Below, in pieces: positions 35,023 to 44,102 of a stretch of 64,000 bases of DNA. The notes under the pieces were generated by a model. The model was not told where the DNA came from and searched no databases. It saw nothing but the letters and a program-made list of their open reading frames with translations. Both the position numbers and the translations under genes were made by a program. Each line of letters starts with the position of its first letter. Position 1 is the stretch's first letter. Origin of the DNA: Lentzea kentuckyensis (GTDB lineage: Bacteria; Actinomycetota; Actinomycetes; Mycobacteriales; Pseudonocardiaceae); the NCBI RefSeq assembly GCF_002150765.1, contig NZ_MUYM01000016.1, positions 62,001-126,000 on the forward strand, given 5' to 3'.

Positions 35023-36222
35023 TTGGACGCCGTTGTCGCAGCACCGCGCGCTTTGCTCGGTCGCACGATCGTCGGTCCTGCCTCGGTGCGGATCAGGGAC
35101 GGCCGCATCGTCGAGGTGACCACCGGTGAAGCACCACCCGGCGCGGAGGTCCTCTCCGATGGACTGCTCACACCCGGACTCGTCGACGTACAGGTGAACG
35201 GCGCCGTCGGCGTCGACTTCGCCGAGGTCGACGCCGCCGGGATGCGGTCCGTGGCCGAGGCTCTGCCCTCGACCGGTGTGACCCGGTTCTTGCCCACGCT
35301 CATCACCGCGCCCGTTGACGTGGTGATACGCCAGGCCCGGGCCGTGCTGGCCGCTTCGGCCGCGTTGCCGGACGGCGTGGGCGCCCGGCCGCTCGGGGTG
35401 CACCTCGAAGGGCCGTTCCTGTCGCCGAAACGCGCCGGCGTGCACGACCCGTCGTACATGGTCGAGCCCGGACCGGACCAGATCTCGGCTCTGCTCAACG
35501 ACGACACGCTCCGCCGCGCCCTGCGGATGGTGACGCTGGCGCCTGAGCAGCCTGGTGGTCTCGAGGCCGTGAGGCGGCTCGTCGAGGCCGGGGTTCTGGT
35601 GGCCGTGGGTCATTCCGACGCCACCGGTGAGCAGACGCGCGCCGCCGCCGACGCCGGCGCGCGCATGGTCACGCACCTGTTCAACGCCCAGCGCCCGCTC
35701 GGCCACCGCGAACCCGGCGTGCCCGGCGTGGCGCTGGTGGACGACCGCTTCACGCTGGGGCTCATCGCCGACCTCGCGCACGTGGGGCCGGACGTGTGCC
35801 GGTTGGTGTTCAACGCGGCCGGGGCGCGGGTCGCCCTGGTCACCGATGCCGTTGCGGCAGCCGGGATGCCGCCCGGTCGCTACCACCTCGGCGGCGCCGA
35901 CGTGCTGCTGACCGAGGACGGCGTGCCGCGCTCGCCCGAGGGGACGATCGCCGGGTCCGCCCTCACGCTCGACCGCGCGGTGCGGAACATCGTGTCCGTG
36001 GGCGTGCCGATGGCGGACGCGCTCGCGTCGGCCACGATCGTGCCCGCCGAGGTCATCGGGGAGTCCGGTCTCGGCCGCCTCGCGCCCGGTGCTGTCGCGG
36101 ACCTGGTGTGGTGGGACGACGAGCTGCGCCCGAAGAAGGTGTGGGTCGACGGCGAGGTCGTGTTCGACGCTGCGGTGCCCGTCCAGCCCGTCTCCGCCGG
36201 GTACGCCACAGCGGGTCAGTGA
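35023..36222 (+). CDS. nagA: N-acetylglucosamine-6-phosphate deacetylase
   Basis: The product has 399 aa. It converts GlcNAc-6-phosphate to glucosamine-6-phosphate. The amidohydrolase metal and substrate motifs HLEGPF, VGHSDA, HLFNAQRP and LVTDAV are all in place. The TTG start is preferred because AAGGAGGG lies just before it and the in-frame ATG at 34996 sits inside the operator. DasR control is supported by the dre site. A strong terminator follows. Confidence 0.93.
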   Translation: MDAVVAAPRALLGRTIVGPASVRIRDGRIVEVTTGEAPPGAEVLSDGLLTPGLVDVQVNGAVGVDFAEVDAAGMRSVAEALPSTGVTRFLPTLITAPVDVVIRQARAVLAASAALPDGVGARPLGVHLEGPFLSPKRAGVHDPSYMVEPGPDQISALLNDDTLRRALRMVTLAPEQPGGLEAVRRLVEAGVLVAVGHSDATGEQTRAAADAGARMVTHLFNAQRPLGHREPGVPGVALVDDRFTLGLIADLAHVGPDVCRLVFNAAGARVALVTDAVAAAGMPPGRYHLGGADVLLTEDGVPRSPEGTIAGSALTLDRAVRNIVSVGVPMADALASATIVPAEVIGESGLGRLAPGAVADLVWWDDELRPKKVWVDGEVVFDAAVPVQPVSAGYATAGQ

Positions 36223-36235
36223 GTCTGACGACAGC

Positions 36236-36265
36236 AGGGCCCCTGCTCGGTCGAGCAGGGGCCCT
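36236..36265 (+). terminator. Intrinsic terminator of nagA
   Basis: AGGGCCCCTGCTC (36236-36248) pairs perfectly with 36253-36265 over a GGTC tetraloop, followed by a T-richer tail; it begins 14 bases after the nagA stop. Confidence 0.8.
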
Positions 36266-36288
36266 CTTCGTTGCTTCGAATCGATTTC

Positions 36289-36342
36289 ATTGCAACGACG
36301 CTCGTGGAGATCATTGCATTGAAAACAGAACTGTTGCAACGA
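36289..36342. promoter_or_regulatory. AT-richer leader with repeated TTGCAA-type sites
   Basis: ATTGCAACGA (36289), CATTGCATTG (36312) and GTTGCAACGA (36333) recur at 20-24 bp spacing in an unusually AT-rich stretch upstream of the serine hydrolase gene. Spacing near two helical turns suggests cooperative binding by one regulator. Confidence 0.45.
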
Positions 36343-36459
36343 TATTAGGTGTCTGAACTGTACTAACGATGACCTGAAGCAACTCTCTCGTTGTCTGAGT
36401 TCGTGAACGCAACGTAGCGTTTTCTGCATCGGAAACAACGAGCACTGGGGCTGATCACG

Positions 36460-37500
36460 ATGCAGAAGACCATCCAGGAGATCGTCGAGACGGGCTTCAC
36501 CGGCCTGCAGCTGCGGGTCCACGACGAGCGCGGCGAGTGGGTCGGCTCGGCTGGACTGAGCGAGCTCGGGAAGAGCGGGCCGCCGCCGCTCGACGGGCGG
36601 GTCCGGATCGGCAGCAACACCAAGACGTTCGTCGCGACGGTGGTGCTGCAGCTGGTGGCCGAGGGCAGGATCGAGCTGGACGGTTCGGTGGACGACCACC
36701 TGCCCGAGTTCGGGATCGACCGGCGGATCACCGTCCGCATGCTGTTGCAGCACACCAGCGGGATCTTCAACTTCACCGGCGAGGTCTTCGAGGACGGCAC
36801 GGTCGTGCCCGGAATCGCCTGGCAGGGCGAGGAATGGGTGAACAACCGGTTCAAGACCCACCTGCCGGAGGAGCTGGTGCGGCTGGCTCTCGCCAAGCCC
36901 GCGCGGTTCGAGCCGGGCGCGGACTGGAGCTACTCCAACACCAATTACGTGATCGCCAGGCTGCTGATCGAGAAGGTCACCGGCCGTTCGCTCGCCGACG
37001 AGATGCAGAGGCTGATCTTCGAGCCGCTCGGGCTGACGGACACCGTGGTGCCGACCACCGAGACGGAGGTCGGTGACCCGCACGCCCACGCCTACTACCG
37101 GTACGAGACCGGCGGCGAGGAGAAGACGATCGACGTCACGAGCCACAACCCGTCGTGGATCTCCAGCGGTGGCGACATGATCTCGACGACCGCCGACCTC
37201 CACACCTTCATCACCGCGCTCGTGAGCGGCAAGCTCGTGGCGGCCCCGCTGCTGGCCGAGATGTTCGAGCCGCACACCAAGGTGCCGTACGGCTTGGGCG
37301 TGTTCGTGCAGGAAACGGGCAGCGGCAAGGTCATCACCCACAACGGCGGCATCATGGGCCACGCGGCATTGATGTACTGCACGATCGACGGCGGCAAGAC
37401 CCTCACCGCCGCGCTGAACTACGTGGACGACGCCGGCCTGTCCTTGGCCGTGCCGTTCCAGCAGGCGACGGCGAGGCTCGTCGGGGAGATCTTCGGCTGA
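36460..37500 (+). CDS. Serine hydrolase of the class C beta-lactamase family (S12)
   Basis: The product has 346 aa. The SxxK motif is SNTK (Ser52, Lys55) and the YxN motif is YSN (Tyr158); a HNGG triad near residue 289 replaces KTG. There is no signal peptide, so it probably acts in the cytoplasm as an esterase or peptidase rather than a lactamase. GGGG lies about 9 nt before the ATG. The upstream AT-rich repeats suggest tight control. Confidence 0.87.
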   Translation: MQKTIQEIVETGFTGLQLRVHDERGEWVGSAGLSELGKSGPPPLDGRVRIGSNTKTFVATVVLQLVAEGRIELDGSVDDHLPEFGIDRRITVRMLLQHTSGIFNFTGEVFEDGTVVPGIAWQGEEWVNNRFKTHLPEELVRLALAKPARFEPGADWSYSNTNYVIARLLIEKVTGRSLADEMQRLIFEPLGLTDTVVPTTETEVGDPHAHAYYRYETGGEEKTIDVTSHNPSWISSGGDMISTTADLHTFITALVSGKLVAAPLLAEMFEPHTKVPYGLGVFVQETGSGKVITHNGGIMGHAALMYCTIDGGKTLTAALNYVDDAGLSLAVPFQQATARLVGEIFG

Positions 37501-37506
37501 GAAGGC

Positions 37507-37543
37507 GAAAGGCCCGCCCGAAGCAGATCCGGGCGGGCCTTTC
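37507..37543. terminator. Bidirectional terminator between convergent genes
   Basis: GAAAGGCCCGCCCG (37507-37520) pairs perfectly with 37530-37543; the A-run and T-run at the base make it a good terminator in both directions. Confidence 0.85.
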
Positions 37544-37549
37544 CGTCGT

Positions 37550-38593
37550 TCACAGCGTGCGGGTGACCTTGTTCAAGCCGCGCGGGCTGTCCGGGTCGCC
37601 ACCGCGGGCGAGTGCCAGGCCGTAGGCGAGGCGCTGCACGGGGAGGATCTCCAGGACTGGAGCCACTTCCTCAGCGGTTTCCGGGATGGCGATCGCCAGG
37701 GTCGCGCCCACCTTCTCGGAGGCCGAACCGACTGCCACCACGTCAGCGCCGCGCTGGTGCACCACGTCGAGGGCGTCGCGGATCGAGTCGCCGCCCTTGC
37801 CCAGCGAGGTGATCGCGAGAACCGCCGTCTCGCCGTCCACGGCCGCGACCGGGCCGTGCAGCAGGTCGGCGCCGCTGTACGCGCGGGCCGCCAGGTACGA
37901 GGTCTCCGCGAGCTTGAGCGAAGCCTCCAGCGCCGTCGCGTAGGAGTAGCCGCGGCCGGTGGTGAGGACGCGGTCCACGAACCGGTAGCGGCGCACGGCC
38001 TCGTCGACGGTCGGGGCCGACGCGTCCAGCGTCACCTGGGCCAGCTCGCCCAGCGAGGCCGCGGCCTCACCGTCGCCGCCGCGCACGGCGTCGATCAGCA
38101 GGTACAACGCCAGCAGGGTGGCCGAGTAGGTCTTGGTCGCCGCCACGGCGTGCTCGACGCCCGCGGAGACGTCCACCGACAGCTCGGCGGCCGCGTTCAG
38201 AGGCGAATTGGGCGTGTTGGTGACCGCCACGGTCAGAGCCCCGCGCCTGCGGTAGGAGGCGGTGACCTCCAGCAGGTCGGGGGAGCCGCCGGACTGCGAC
38301 ACCGTGACCAGGAGCACGTCGCGCAGGTCGGGCTCGGCGCCGTACAGCGTCGTCGTGGAAGCCGAGACCAGGCCCGCCGGGAGCTGGAGCAGGATTTCGG
38401 TCAGGTACTTCGCGTAGATGGCGGCGTGGTCGCTGGAACCGCGGGCCGCGAACAGGACGAAGCGCGGGGCTCGTTCGCGGATGACGGCGGCTACCTCGGC
38501 GATGGCCGAGCGCGCGGCGTACAGGGAAGAGAAGATCGACGGTTGCTCGGCGATCTCCGCTGCCATGTGCCGGCCCGGCTGGGGCGTGGTCAT
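37550..38593 (-). CDS. SIS-domain aminosugar isomerase, NagB-II/GlmS-like deaminase
   Basis: The product has 347 aa with two SIS domains (ARGSSDHAAIYAKYL and SQSGGSPD in the first; TTGRGYSYATALEASLKLAE and the terminal RGLNKVTRTL in the second). It lacks the glutaminase half of GlmS, so it most likely deaminates or isomerises glucosamine-6-phosphate. It closes the dasABC-hexosaminidase operon and its start overlaps the GH3 stop by 4 nt. Confidence 0.88.
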   Translation of the reverse strand: MTTPQPGRHMAAEIAEQPSIFSSLYAARSAIAEVAAVIRERAPRFVLFAARGSSDHAAIYAKYLTEILLQLPAGLVSASTTTLYGAEPDLRDVLLVTVSQSGGSPDLLEVTASYRRRGALTVAVTNTPNSPLNAAAELSVDVSAGVEHAVAATKTYSATLLALYLLIDAVRGGDGEAAASLGELAQVTLDASAPTVDEAVRRYRFVDRVLTTGRGYSYATALEASLKLAETSYLAARAYSGADLLHGPVAAVDGETAVLAITSLGKGGDSIRDALDVVHQRGADVVAVGSASEKVGATLAIAIPETAEEVAPVLEILPVQRLAYGLALARGGDPDSPRGLNKVTRTL

Positions 38594-40008
38594 GTCGTGC
38601 CTTTCAGGATCAGCTCGGCCGCGGCTCGGAGGCTCACCCGAGAACCGCCGTGGGTGTCGATGCGGGCGACGCTGCCCAGGTCCGGACCCGGCACACCGGT
38701 TTCGACGTGCACGACGTCCAGGCCCAGATTAGTTAAGTTTGTTACCAGTTGTCGAGCGGTGGTGTGGCGGTGGGCATCTCGGGTCACCACCACAATCGTC
38801 CGGTCACCTGCGGTTTTCGCAACTTCGCCAGCCGTGATGTCGCGGGCCGCGATCACCTCGGTGCCCGGAAGCATCTCGCGCAGGTAGGGGCCCAGCCCCC
38901 ACGGGACGTCGCCGACCGCGATCGACGGGTCCACGACCAGGTCTACGACGACCGGGTCGGCACCGACACCAACGCGGCCACGCACCTCCACCGCGCGTCG
39001 AGCTGCGGTGAGGCCGATCTCGGCGTCGTGGGCGTCCACGGTGGACGGAGGGAGGCCCAGGGCCAGGGAGCGCGTCGCTGCCTGGGTCAGGCGTTCCTCG
39101 GACAGGTCGCCGGACTTCACGGCGGCCACGATCGAGTCGATCAGCCACTGCAGGTCGTTGTCGTCCAGGGCCATGCCGCCGAGGCACATCGCGTCTACAC
39201 CTGCGGCCAGGGCGCGCACGGCGCCCTGGGCCAGGTCGCCGCCGACCGCCTTCATGTCCAGGCCGTCGGTGATCACCGCGCCGGTGAAGCCCAGTTCGGT
39301 GCGCAGCAGGTCGATCGCGTGCTTGTTCAGCGTCACCGGCGCGTTGCCCCACTCGGGGACGACGAGGTGTCCGGTCATGATCGAGCGGACGCCCGCGTGC
39401 ACGGCCGCCTGGAACGGCACGAGTTCCACCGCGCGCAGCTGTTCCTCGGTGCGCGGGAGGATCGGCAGCTGCTCGTGAGAGTCCTCAGTGGACGCTCCGT
39501 GGCCGGGGAAGTGCTTGGCACAAGCGGCAACGCCGACGGCCTGGAGGCCCTCGACCCATGCGGCCACGTGCCGGGCGGCGTGCACCGGGTCCGAACCGAA
39601 CGCGCGGACGCCGATGATCGGGTCGTCGAGCGTCAGCACCAGATCCGCGGACGGGGCCAGGTTCAGCGAGATGCCACAACGAGCCAGGCGCGCGCCGATC
39701 GACACGGCGACCGAGCGGGTCAGGTCGAGGTCGTCCGCCGCGCCCAGGGCGTGGTTGCCCGGCACCTCGGAGCCGCGGCCCGCGTCGAGCCGCGTGACGT
39801 CGCCGCCCTCCTCGTCGATGCCGATCACCACGTCCGGGCGCACCGAACGCAGTTCACCGCAGAGAGAGGTCACCTGGGCGTCGTCGACGACGTTGCGCCC
39901 GAAGAGCACAACGCCGCCAAGACCGTCAGCGACCCGCCGCAGCAACCAGTCGGGGGCGGTCGTTCCGTGGAATCCGGGAAGCAGAACGGCAGCGGCCAAC
40001 TGATCCAC
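38590..40008 (-). CDS. Beta-N-acetylhexosaminidase, glycoside hydrolase family 3 (NagZ-like)
   Basis: The product has 472 aa. KHFPGHGAS (165-173) followed by DSH carries the His used by NagZ-type enzymes as acid/base, and TDGLDM supplies the nucleophile Asp248. There is no signal peptide, so it would cleave imported chitobiose or muropeptide sugars inside the cell. The C-terminal 130 residues form the second GH3 domain. It lies 3 bases after the permease stop. Confidence 0.92.
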   Translation of the reverse strand: MDQLAAAVLLPGFHGTTAPDWLLRRVADGLGGVVLFGRNVVDDAQVTSLCGELRSVRPDVVIGIDEEGGDVTRLDAGRGSEVPGNHALGAADDLDLTRSVAVSIGARLARCGISLNLAPSADLVLTLDDPIIGVRAFGSDPVHAARHVAAWVEGLQAVGVAACAKHFPGHGASTEDSHEQLPILPRTEEQLRAVELVPFQAAVHAGVRSIMTGHLVVPEWGNAPVTLNKHAIDLLRTELGFTGAVITDGLDMKAVGGDLAQGAVRALAAGVDAMCLGGMALDDNDLQWLIDSIVAAVKSGDLSEERLTQAATRSLALGLPPSTVDAHDAEIGLTAARRAVEVRGRVGVGADPVVVDLVVDPSIAVGDVPWGLGPYLREMLPGTEVIAARDITAGEVAKTAGDRTIVVVTRDAHRHTTARQLVTNLTNLGLDVVHVETGVPGPDLGSVARIDTHGGSRVSLRAAAELILKGTT

Positions 40009-40011
40009 GCG

Positions 40012-40830
40012 TCATCCCTTCACTGCACCGGCGGTGACGCCGGCGACCATCTTGCGCTGGACGATGAGGAAGAACACCAGTGCCGGCACGGTGAACAGGA
40101 CTGACGCGGCCATCGCGCCACCCCAGTCGGTGCCGAACGCGGTCTGGAAACCGGACAGCCACACCGGCAGGGTTTCCCTGTCCTGGCTGCGGATCAGCAC
40201 CTTGGCGAACAGGAACTCGTTCCACGCCGTGATGAACGCGAACACCGACGTCGCGACGAGGCCCGGTCCGAGCAACGGCAGCGTCACCTTCTGGAAGGCG
40301 CCCCAACGGCCGCAGCCGTCGACCATCGCGGCCTCTTCGAGCTCGACCGGGATGCCGTTGACGAACCCGCGCAACGTCCACGCGCAGAACGGCAGCGTCA
40401 CGGCGAAGTACACCAGCACCAACGAGGAAAGGTGTTCGTAGAGCTGGAGATCCCGCATCATCAGGAACATCGGGATCAGCAACGCCTCGAACGGTGCCAT
40501 CTGCGCCACCAGCATCAGCAGCACGAACGACTTGCGGCCGCGGAACGCGAAGCGCGACATGGCGACCGCCGCGGTGATGCCGACGATGATCGCGGCGAGC
40601 ACCGCGCTCAGCGTCACGAGCAGGCTGTTGCCGAGCGAGGACAGGAAGCCGGGCTTCGTCCACGCCGTCACGAAGTTGGAGAACGTCACCGACAACGGCA
40701 CGAGGTCGTAGTCCGAGGTGATCGTCGAGCCCTTGGGCTTCAACGCGGACGTGATCATCCAGTACGTCGGGAAGAGGAAGAACAGCGCGAGCACTAGGCC
40801 CGCGACGTTCGCCGCAGACTTCTTGAGCAT
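40012..40830 (-). CDS. dasC: Chitobiose-type ABC transporter permease (DasC-like)
   Basis: The product has 272 aa with six membrane segments and the EAA loop LEEAAMVDGCGRWGAFQKV. The order binding protein, permease, permease with divergent dasR is that of the Streptomyces das locus, the basis for the name. ATG overlaps the preceding stop by one base. Confidence 0.85.
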   Translation of the reverse strand: MLKKSAANVAGLVLALFFLFPTYWMITSALKPKGSTITSDYDLVPLSVTFSNFVTAWTKPGFLSSLGNSLLVTLSAVLAAIIVGITAAVAMSRFAFRGRKSFVLLMLVAQMAPFEALLIPMFLMMRDLQLYEHLSSLVLVYFAVTLPFCAWTLRGFVNGIPVELEEAAMVDGCGRWGAFQKVTLPLLGPGLVATSVFAFITAWNEFLFAKVLIRSQDRETLPVWLSGFQTAFGTDWGGAMAASVLFTVPALVFFLIVQRKMVAGVTAGAVKG

Positions 40831-41828
40831 CAGATCTTGCCCTCCTCGGTCTGCAGCAGGCGGCGCAGGTACTGGAACGTGATCAGGCCGAGGATGACCA
40901 TCATCAGCACGCTGATCGCGGCCGCGACGCCGAAGTGGCTCTTCGCGATGCCTTCCAGGTACTGCAGCACGGCGAGCGTCGTGCTCTCACCGCTCGGGCC
41001 GCCCTCCTTGAAGACCCAGATCTGGGCGAAGACCTTGAAGTCCCACAGGGTCGACAGGAACGTCACCATCATCAGCAACGACTTGATCTCCGGCCACGTC
41101 ACCGCGCGGAACGTCTGCCAACCCGTCGCGCCGTCGATGCCCGCGGCCTCGTAGAGGTCACGAGGCACGCCGAGGACTCCGGCGTAGAGGGAGAACGCGA
41201 GGAACGGGATCGCCTGCCACACGATGAGCAGACCGACGACGGTCAGCGTCGACGTGCCGGAACCGAACCAGGAGTGCCCGGCGAACTGGTCGAAACCGAG
41301 CTGCACCAGAGTCTTGTTCAAGATCCCGTAGTTCTGGTCGAACATCCAGATGTACACGGTCGCGGACGCGAGGATGGGCATCGCCCACGCGCACAGCATC
41401 GTGACCTGGAGCGCGACCCGGACCCACCCGGAGAGCTTGCGCATCAGCAGCGCGATCAGCAGACCCGCGCCCACCGACACGCCGACGACGGCGACGGTGA
41501 ACACCACGGTCCGCAGCGAGACGGTCCAGAAGCGCTCGTCCTGCAGCACCGTCACGTAGTTGTCGATGCCGGTCCACACGATCTCGCCGCGGACCAGCTC
41601 GCCGAGGTTGAGCTGGCGGAAGCTCGTCACGAAGACCGAGACGACCGGGAACCCGATCAGCCAGAGGATCGCGATGAGCGCCGGAGCGATCAGCAGGTAG
41701 GGCAGCGCCCGGTCGAAGGCGCCGGCCCGGCGGCGACGCTGGCGCGCCCCGCCCGTCACGGCAGGCGGCAGCGCCGGCGGGATGTCCCCGGCCGGCGCTG
41801 CCGTTTCGGTCGTCTTGACGGCCGTCAT
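40830..41828 (-). CDS. dasB: Chitobiose-type ABC transporter permease (DasB-like)
   Basis: The product has 332 aa with about six membrane segments after a polar N-terminus and the EAA loop LYEAAGIDGATGWQTFRAV. It lies 10 bases after the binding-protein gene. The ATPase is not encoded here; a shared MsiK is expected. Confidence 0.85.
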   Translation of the reverse strand: MTAVKTTETAAPAGDIPPALPPAVTGGARQRRRRAGAFDRALPYLLIAPALIAILWLIGFPVVSVFVTSFRQLNLGELVRGEIVWTGIDNYVTVLQDERFWTVSLRTVVFTVAVVGVSVGAGLLIALLMRKLSGWVRVALQVTMLCAWAMPILASATVYIWMFDQNYGILNKTLVQLGFDQFAGHSWFGSGTSTLTVVGLLIVWQAIPFLAFSLYAGVLGVPRDLYEAAGIDGATGWQTFRAVTWPEIKSLLMMVTFLSTLWDFKVFAQIWVFKEGGPSGESTTLAVLQYLEGIAKSHFGVAAAISVLMMVILGLITFQYLRRLLQTEEGKI

Positions 41829-41838
41829 CTCAGCTGGG

Positions 41839-43113
41839 CTAGCCCATGGCCTTGGTGACGGCGTCGCTCGCGTCCTTCGTCGCCTGGTCCAGCGTCTTCG
41901 CGCCGGTCAGGTACGCGGTCAGCGCGTCCTTGAGCGGGTTCTGGCCCGCCTCGACGGCCGCCCACTTCGGCGTCACCGGGGTGACCTTGCCGTTCTGGGA
42001 CGAGGTCGCCATGGCCTTGCCGAGCGGCGTGGTGGCGAGCTTCGCGGTGTCCTTCGAGGTGCCGGGCACCGAGCCGCCCTCGGCGAGCTGCTCCTGGTAC
42101 TTCTTGGACGACAGCAGCGCCAGGTACTTCTTGGCCGCGGCGGAGTTCTTGCTGGCCGCCGGGATGGCGAGGTTCGAGCCGCCGAGGAACACCGGCGCGG
42201 TCGAGCCGGCCTTCTTGGACGGGATCGGGAACGCCGCGGTCTTGTCCTTCAGGTCCGGCTTGGCCTTGACGGCACCGGCGAGCTCCCACGGCAGACCGAT
42301 CATCATGCCGACGTTGCCCGTGCCGAAGACCTCCATCTGCTGCGGCTTGGCCTCGTCGGTGTCAGCCGGCGCCTTCTTGGCGGCCGAGGCGTCGTACAGC
42401 GCCTTGTAGGCCTCGAAACCGGCCTTGGACTGCGCCGAGTCGAGCTTGCTCGTCCACTTGCCGCCGTCCTGCGTGGCGACGTCGCCGCCCTCGTCCCAGA
42501 GCAGCGAGAGCAGGAAGTACCAGGACTGGCCGGGCAGGTAGAGGGCCTGGAAGTCCGGGTTGGACGCGTTCGCGGCCTTGAGCTTGTTGATCGCGTCGAT
42601 CCACTCGGCCCGCGACGTCGGCGGCTGCGCGATGCCGGCGGCCTGGAACAGGTCGGTGCGGTAGATGACCGTGCGGTTCGCGGCGTAGAACGGCACGCCG
42701 TACTGCTTGCCGTTCAGCGTGAGCGAGTCCTTCAGGCCGCCCAGCCACTCGCCACCGTTGAACTGGCCGGCGTCCGCGGTCAGGTCGGCGAGGGTGCCCT
42801 GGTCGGCGAAGCTCGCCGTCTGGGTGTTGCCGAGCTCGATGACGTCGGGCGGGGTGCTGCTGGCCAGCGCGGTGGTCAGCTTCTCCTGGATGCCGCCCCA
42901 CTTCTGGACCTCGTACTTGACCTTGATGCCGTTCGCGCTCTCGAACTCCTTGTTCAGAGCGTCGGTCAGGGTCGTCGGCGCGGAGCCGTCCATGAGCCAC
43001 ACGGTGATCTCTTTGGTCTCCGTGCCGCTACCGCTGTTCGTGCTCGTGCCACATCCCGACACGGCCACTGCCAGTGCGGCGGCACCAGCAGCGAGTCCTC
43101 TCCAGCCCTTCAC
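41839..43113 (-). CDS. dasA: Chitobiose-type substrate-binding lipoprotein (DasA-like)
   Basis: The product has 424 aa. The signal peptide ends in the lipobox VSGC. The mature protein starts ITVWLMDGSAPTTLTDALN, a typical extracellular sugar-binding fold, with YRTDLFQAAGI and WYFLLSLLWDEGG further on. A dre-like operator 46-61 bases upstream and the divergent dasR gene support the assignment to the DasR-controlled chitobiose importer. Confidence 0.87.
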   Translation of the reverse strand: MKGWRGLAAGAAALAVAVSGCGTSTNSGSGTETKEITVWLMDGSAPTTLTDALNKEFESANGIKVKYEVQKWGGIQEKLTTALASSTPPDVIELGNTQTASFADQGTLADLTADAGQFNGGEWLGGLKDSLTLNGKQYGVPFYAANRTVIYRTDLFQAAGIAQPPTSRAEWIDAINKLKAANASNPDFQALYLPGQSWYFLLSLLWDEGGDVATQDGGKWTSKLDSAQSKAGFEAYKALYDASAAKKAPADTDEAKPQQMEVFGTGNVGMMIGLPWELAGAVKAKPDLKDKTAAFPIPSKKAGSTAPVFLGGSNLAIPAASKNSAAAKKYLALLSSKKYQEQLAEGGSVPGTSKDTAKLATTPLGKAMATSSQNGKVTPVTPKWAAVEAGQNPLKDALTAYLTGAKTLDQATKDASDAVTKAMG

Positions 43114-43158
43114 AGTCGCGCCCTTTCAGCAAGCCCGGCCCCTCGGCCGGAACGCCCA

Positions 43159-43174
43159 AGTGGTGTAGACCAAT
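43159..43174. promoter_or_regulatory. DasR-type operator (dre) before dasA
   Basis: AGTGGTGTAGACCAAT keeps the TGGT and AGACCA half-sites of the dre consensus with one mismatch in the core. It lies between dasA and dasR and could control both. Confidence 0.75.
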
Positions 43175-43290
43175 GTGCAACAGCGTGTGCTGCGTCACCG
43201 GTCCTGTCAAGCGCGTTGCCAAAGCGTTGCGGAGTCCTCGGACCTTTTTTGTGTCGAATGGCGGGGGTTAAGACGCACGAATCGACACGG

Positions 43291-43305
43291 ACAAGGCATC
43301 CTTGT
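43291..43305. promoter_or_regulatory. Palindrome ACAAGG-CAT-CCTTGT in the dasR leader
   Basis: A perfect 6-3-6 palindrome begins 46 bases before the dasR ATG, preceded by a wider inverted repeat (GTGTCGA 43251-43257, TCGACAC 43282-43288). Two direct GCGTTGC repeats lie at 43213 and 43224. An operator or a leader hairpin is possible. Confidence 0.4.
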
Positions 43306-43336
43306 GTGGCGTGACATGGAGTGCGAGGAGGAGGCC

Positions 43337-44092
43337 ATGCTGGAGACGACGCCTGCATCAGGCGTGGACGCCAGGACGCGTGCACAACGCGAACCCAAGT
43401 ACTGGGGTCTCAAGCGGCACCTGCTCGACCTGTTGAGGGCGCTGCCGCCCGGTTCGCCGATCCCCACGGAACGGTCGCTGGCCGCGGAGTTCGACGTCTC
43501 CAGGACGACCGTCCGGCAAGCGCTTGCCGAGTTGACGGTCGAAGGCCGGCTGCTCCGGGTGCAGGGCAAGGGCACCTTCGCGGCCGAACCGAAGGTCGCC
43601 CAGAGGTTGCAACTGTCTTCGTACACAGAGGACATGCGTGCTCAGGGCCGCGTGCCGTCGTCCAAGCTCATCGAGGCTTCGGAGATGCCCGCGGAGGCCG
43701 AGCTGGCCCGGTTGCTGGGCGTGCGTCCCGGTGCGAAGGTGCTGCGCCTGCACCGCCTGCGCCTCGCGGACAACGAGCCGATGGCGATCGAGACGACTCA
43801 CCTGGCGCTCGGACGGTTCCGCGGGCTCAGGCGCTACCTCGCGCCCGGCGCCTCGCTGTACCAGGTGCTGTCCGAGCGGTTCGGTGTCGAGATGGGACAC
43901 GCCGAGGAGACGATCGAGACCGCGCTCGCCTCGCCGGAAGAGGCGGAGCTGCTCGGTGCGGACATCGGCCTGCCGATGCTGCTGCTGTCGCGGCACTCGT
44001 TCGACACCGAGGGCAATCCGATCGAGTGGGTGCGTTCGGTCTACCGCGGCGACCGCTACAAGTTCGTCGCCACGCTGAACCGACCGTCTTGA
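43337..44092 (+). CDS. dasR: GntR/HutC-family regulator of amino-sugar metabolism
   Basis: The product has 251 aa. A GntR winged helix (about 15-85; [20 protein letters not shown]) is followed by a UTRA ligand domain. Sequence, divergent arrangement with dasABC and the dre sites at dasA and nagA identify it as DasR, which in Streptomyces is released from DNA by glucosamine-6-phosphate. GAGGAGGAGG lies directly before the ATG. Confidence 0.88.
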   Translation: MLETTPASGVDARTRAQREPKYWGLKRHLLDLLRALPPGSPIPTERSLAAEFDVSRTTVRQALAELTVEGRLLRVQGKGTFAAEPKVAQRLQLSSYTEDMRAQGRVPSSKLIEASEMPAEAELARLLGVRPGAKVLRLHRLRLADNEPMAIETTHLALGRFRGLRRYLAPGASLYQVLSERFGVEMGHAEETIETALASPEEAELLGADIGLPMLLLSRHSFDTEGNPIEWVRSVYRGDRYKFVATLNRPS

Positions 44093-44102
44093 TCAGCCGC
44101 GC

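Noticed and set aside
34951..37362. 803-codon minus-strand open frame
   Set aside because: It crosses nagA, the terminator and the serine hydrolase antisense; Arg/His/Asp repeats betray non-coding origin.
41782..43314. 510-codon plus-strand open frame
   Set aside because: It is antisense to dasA and spans the dre site and promoter region.
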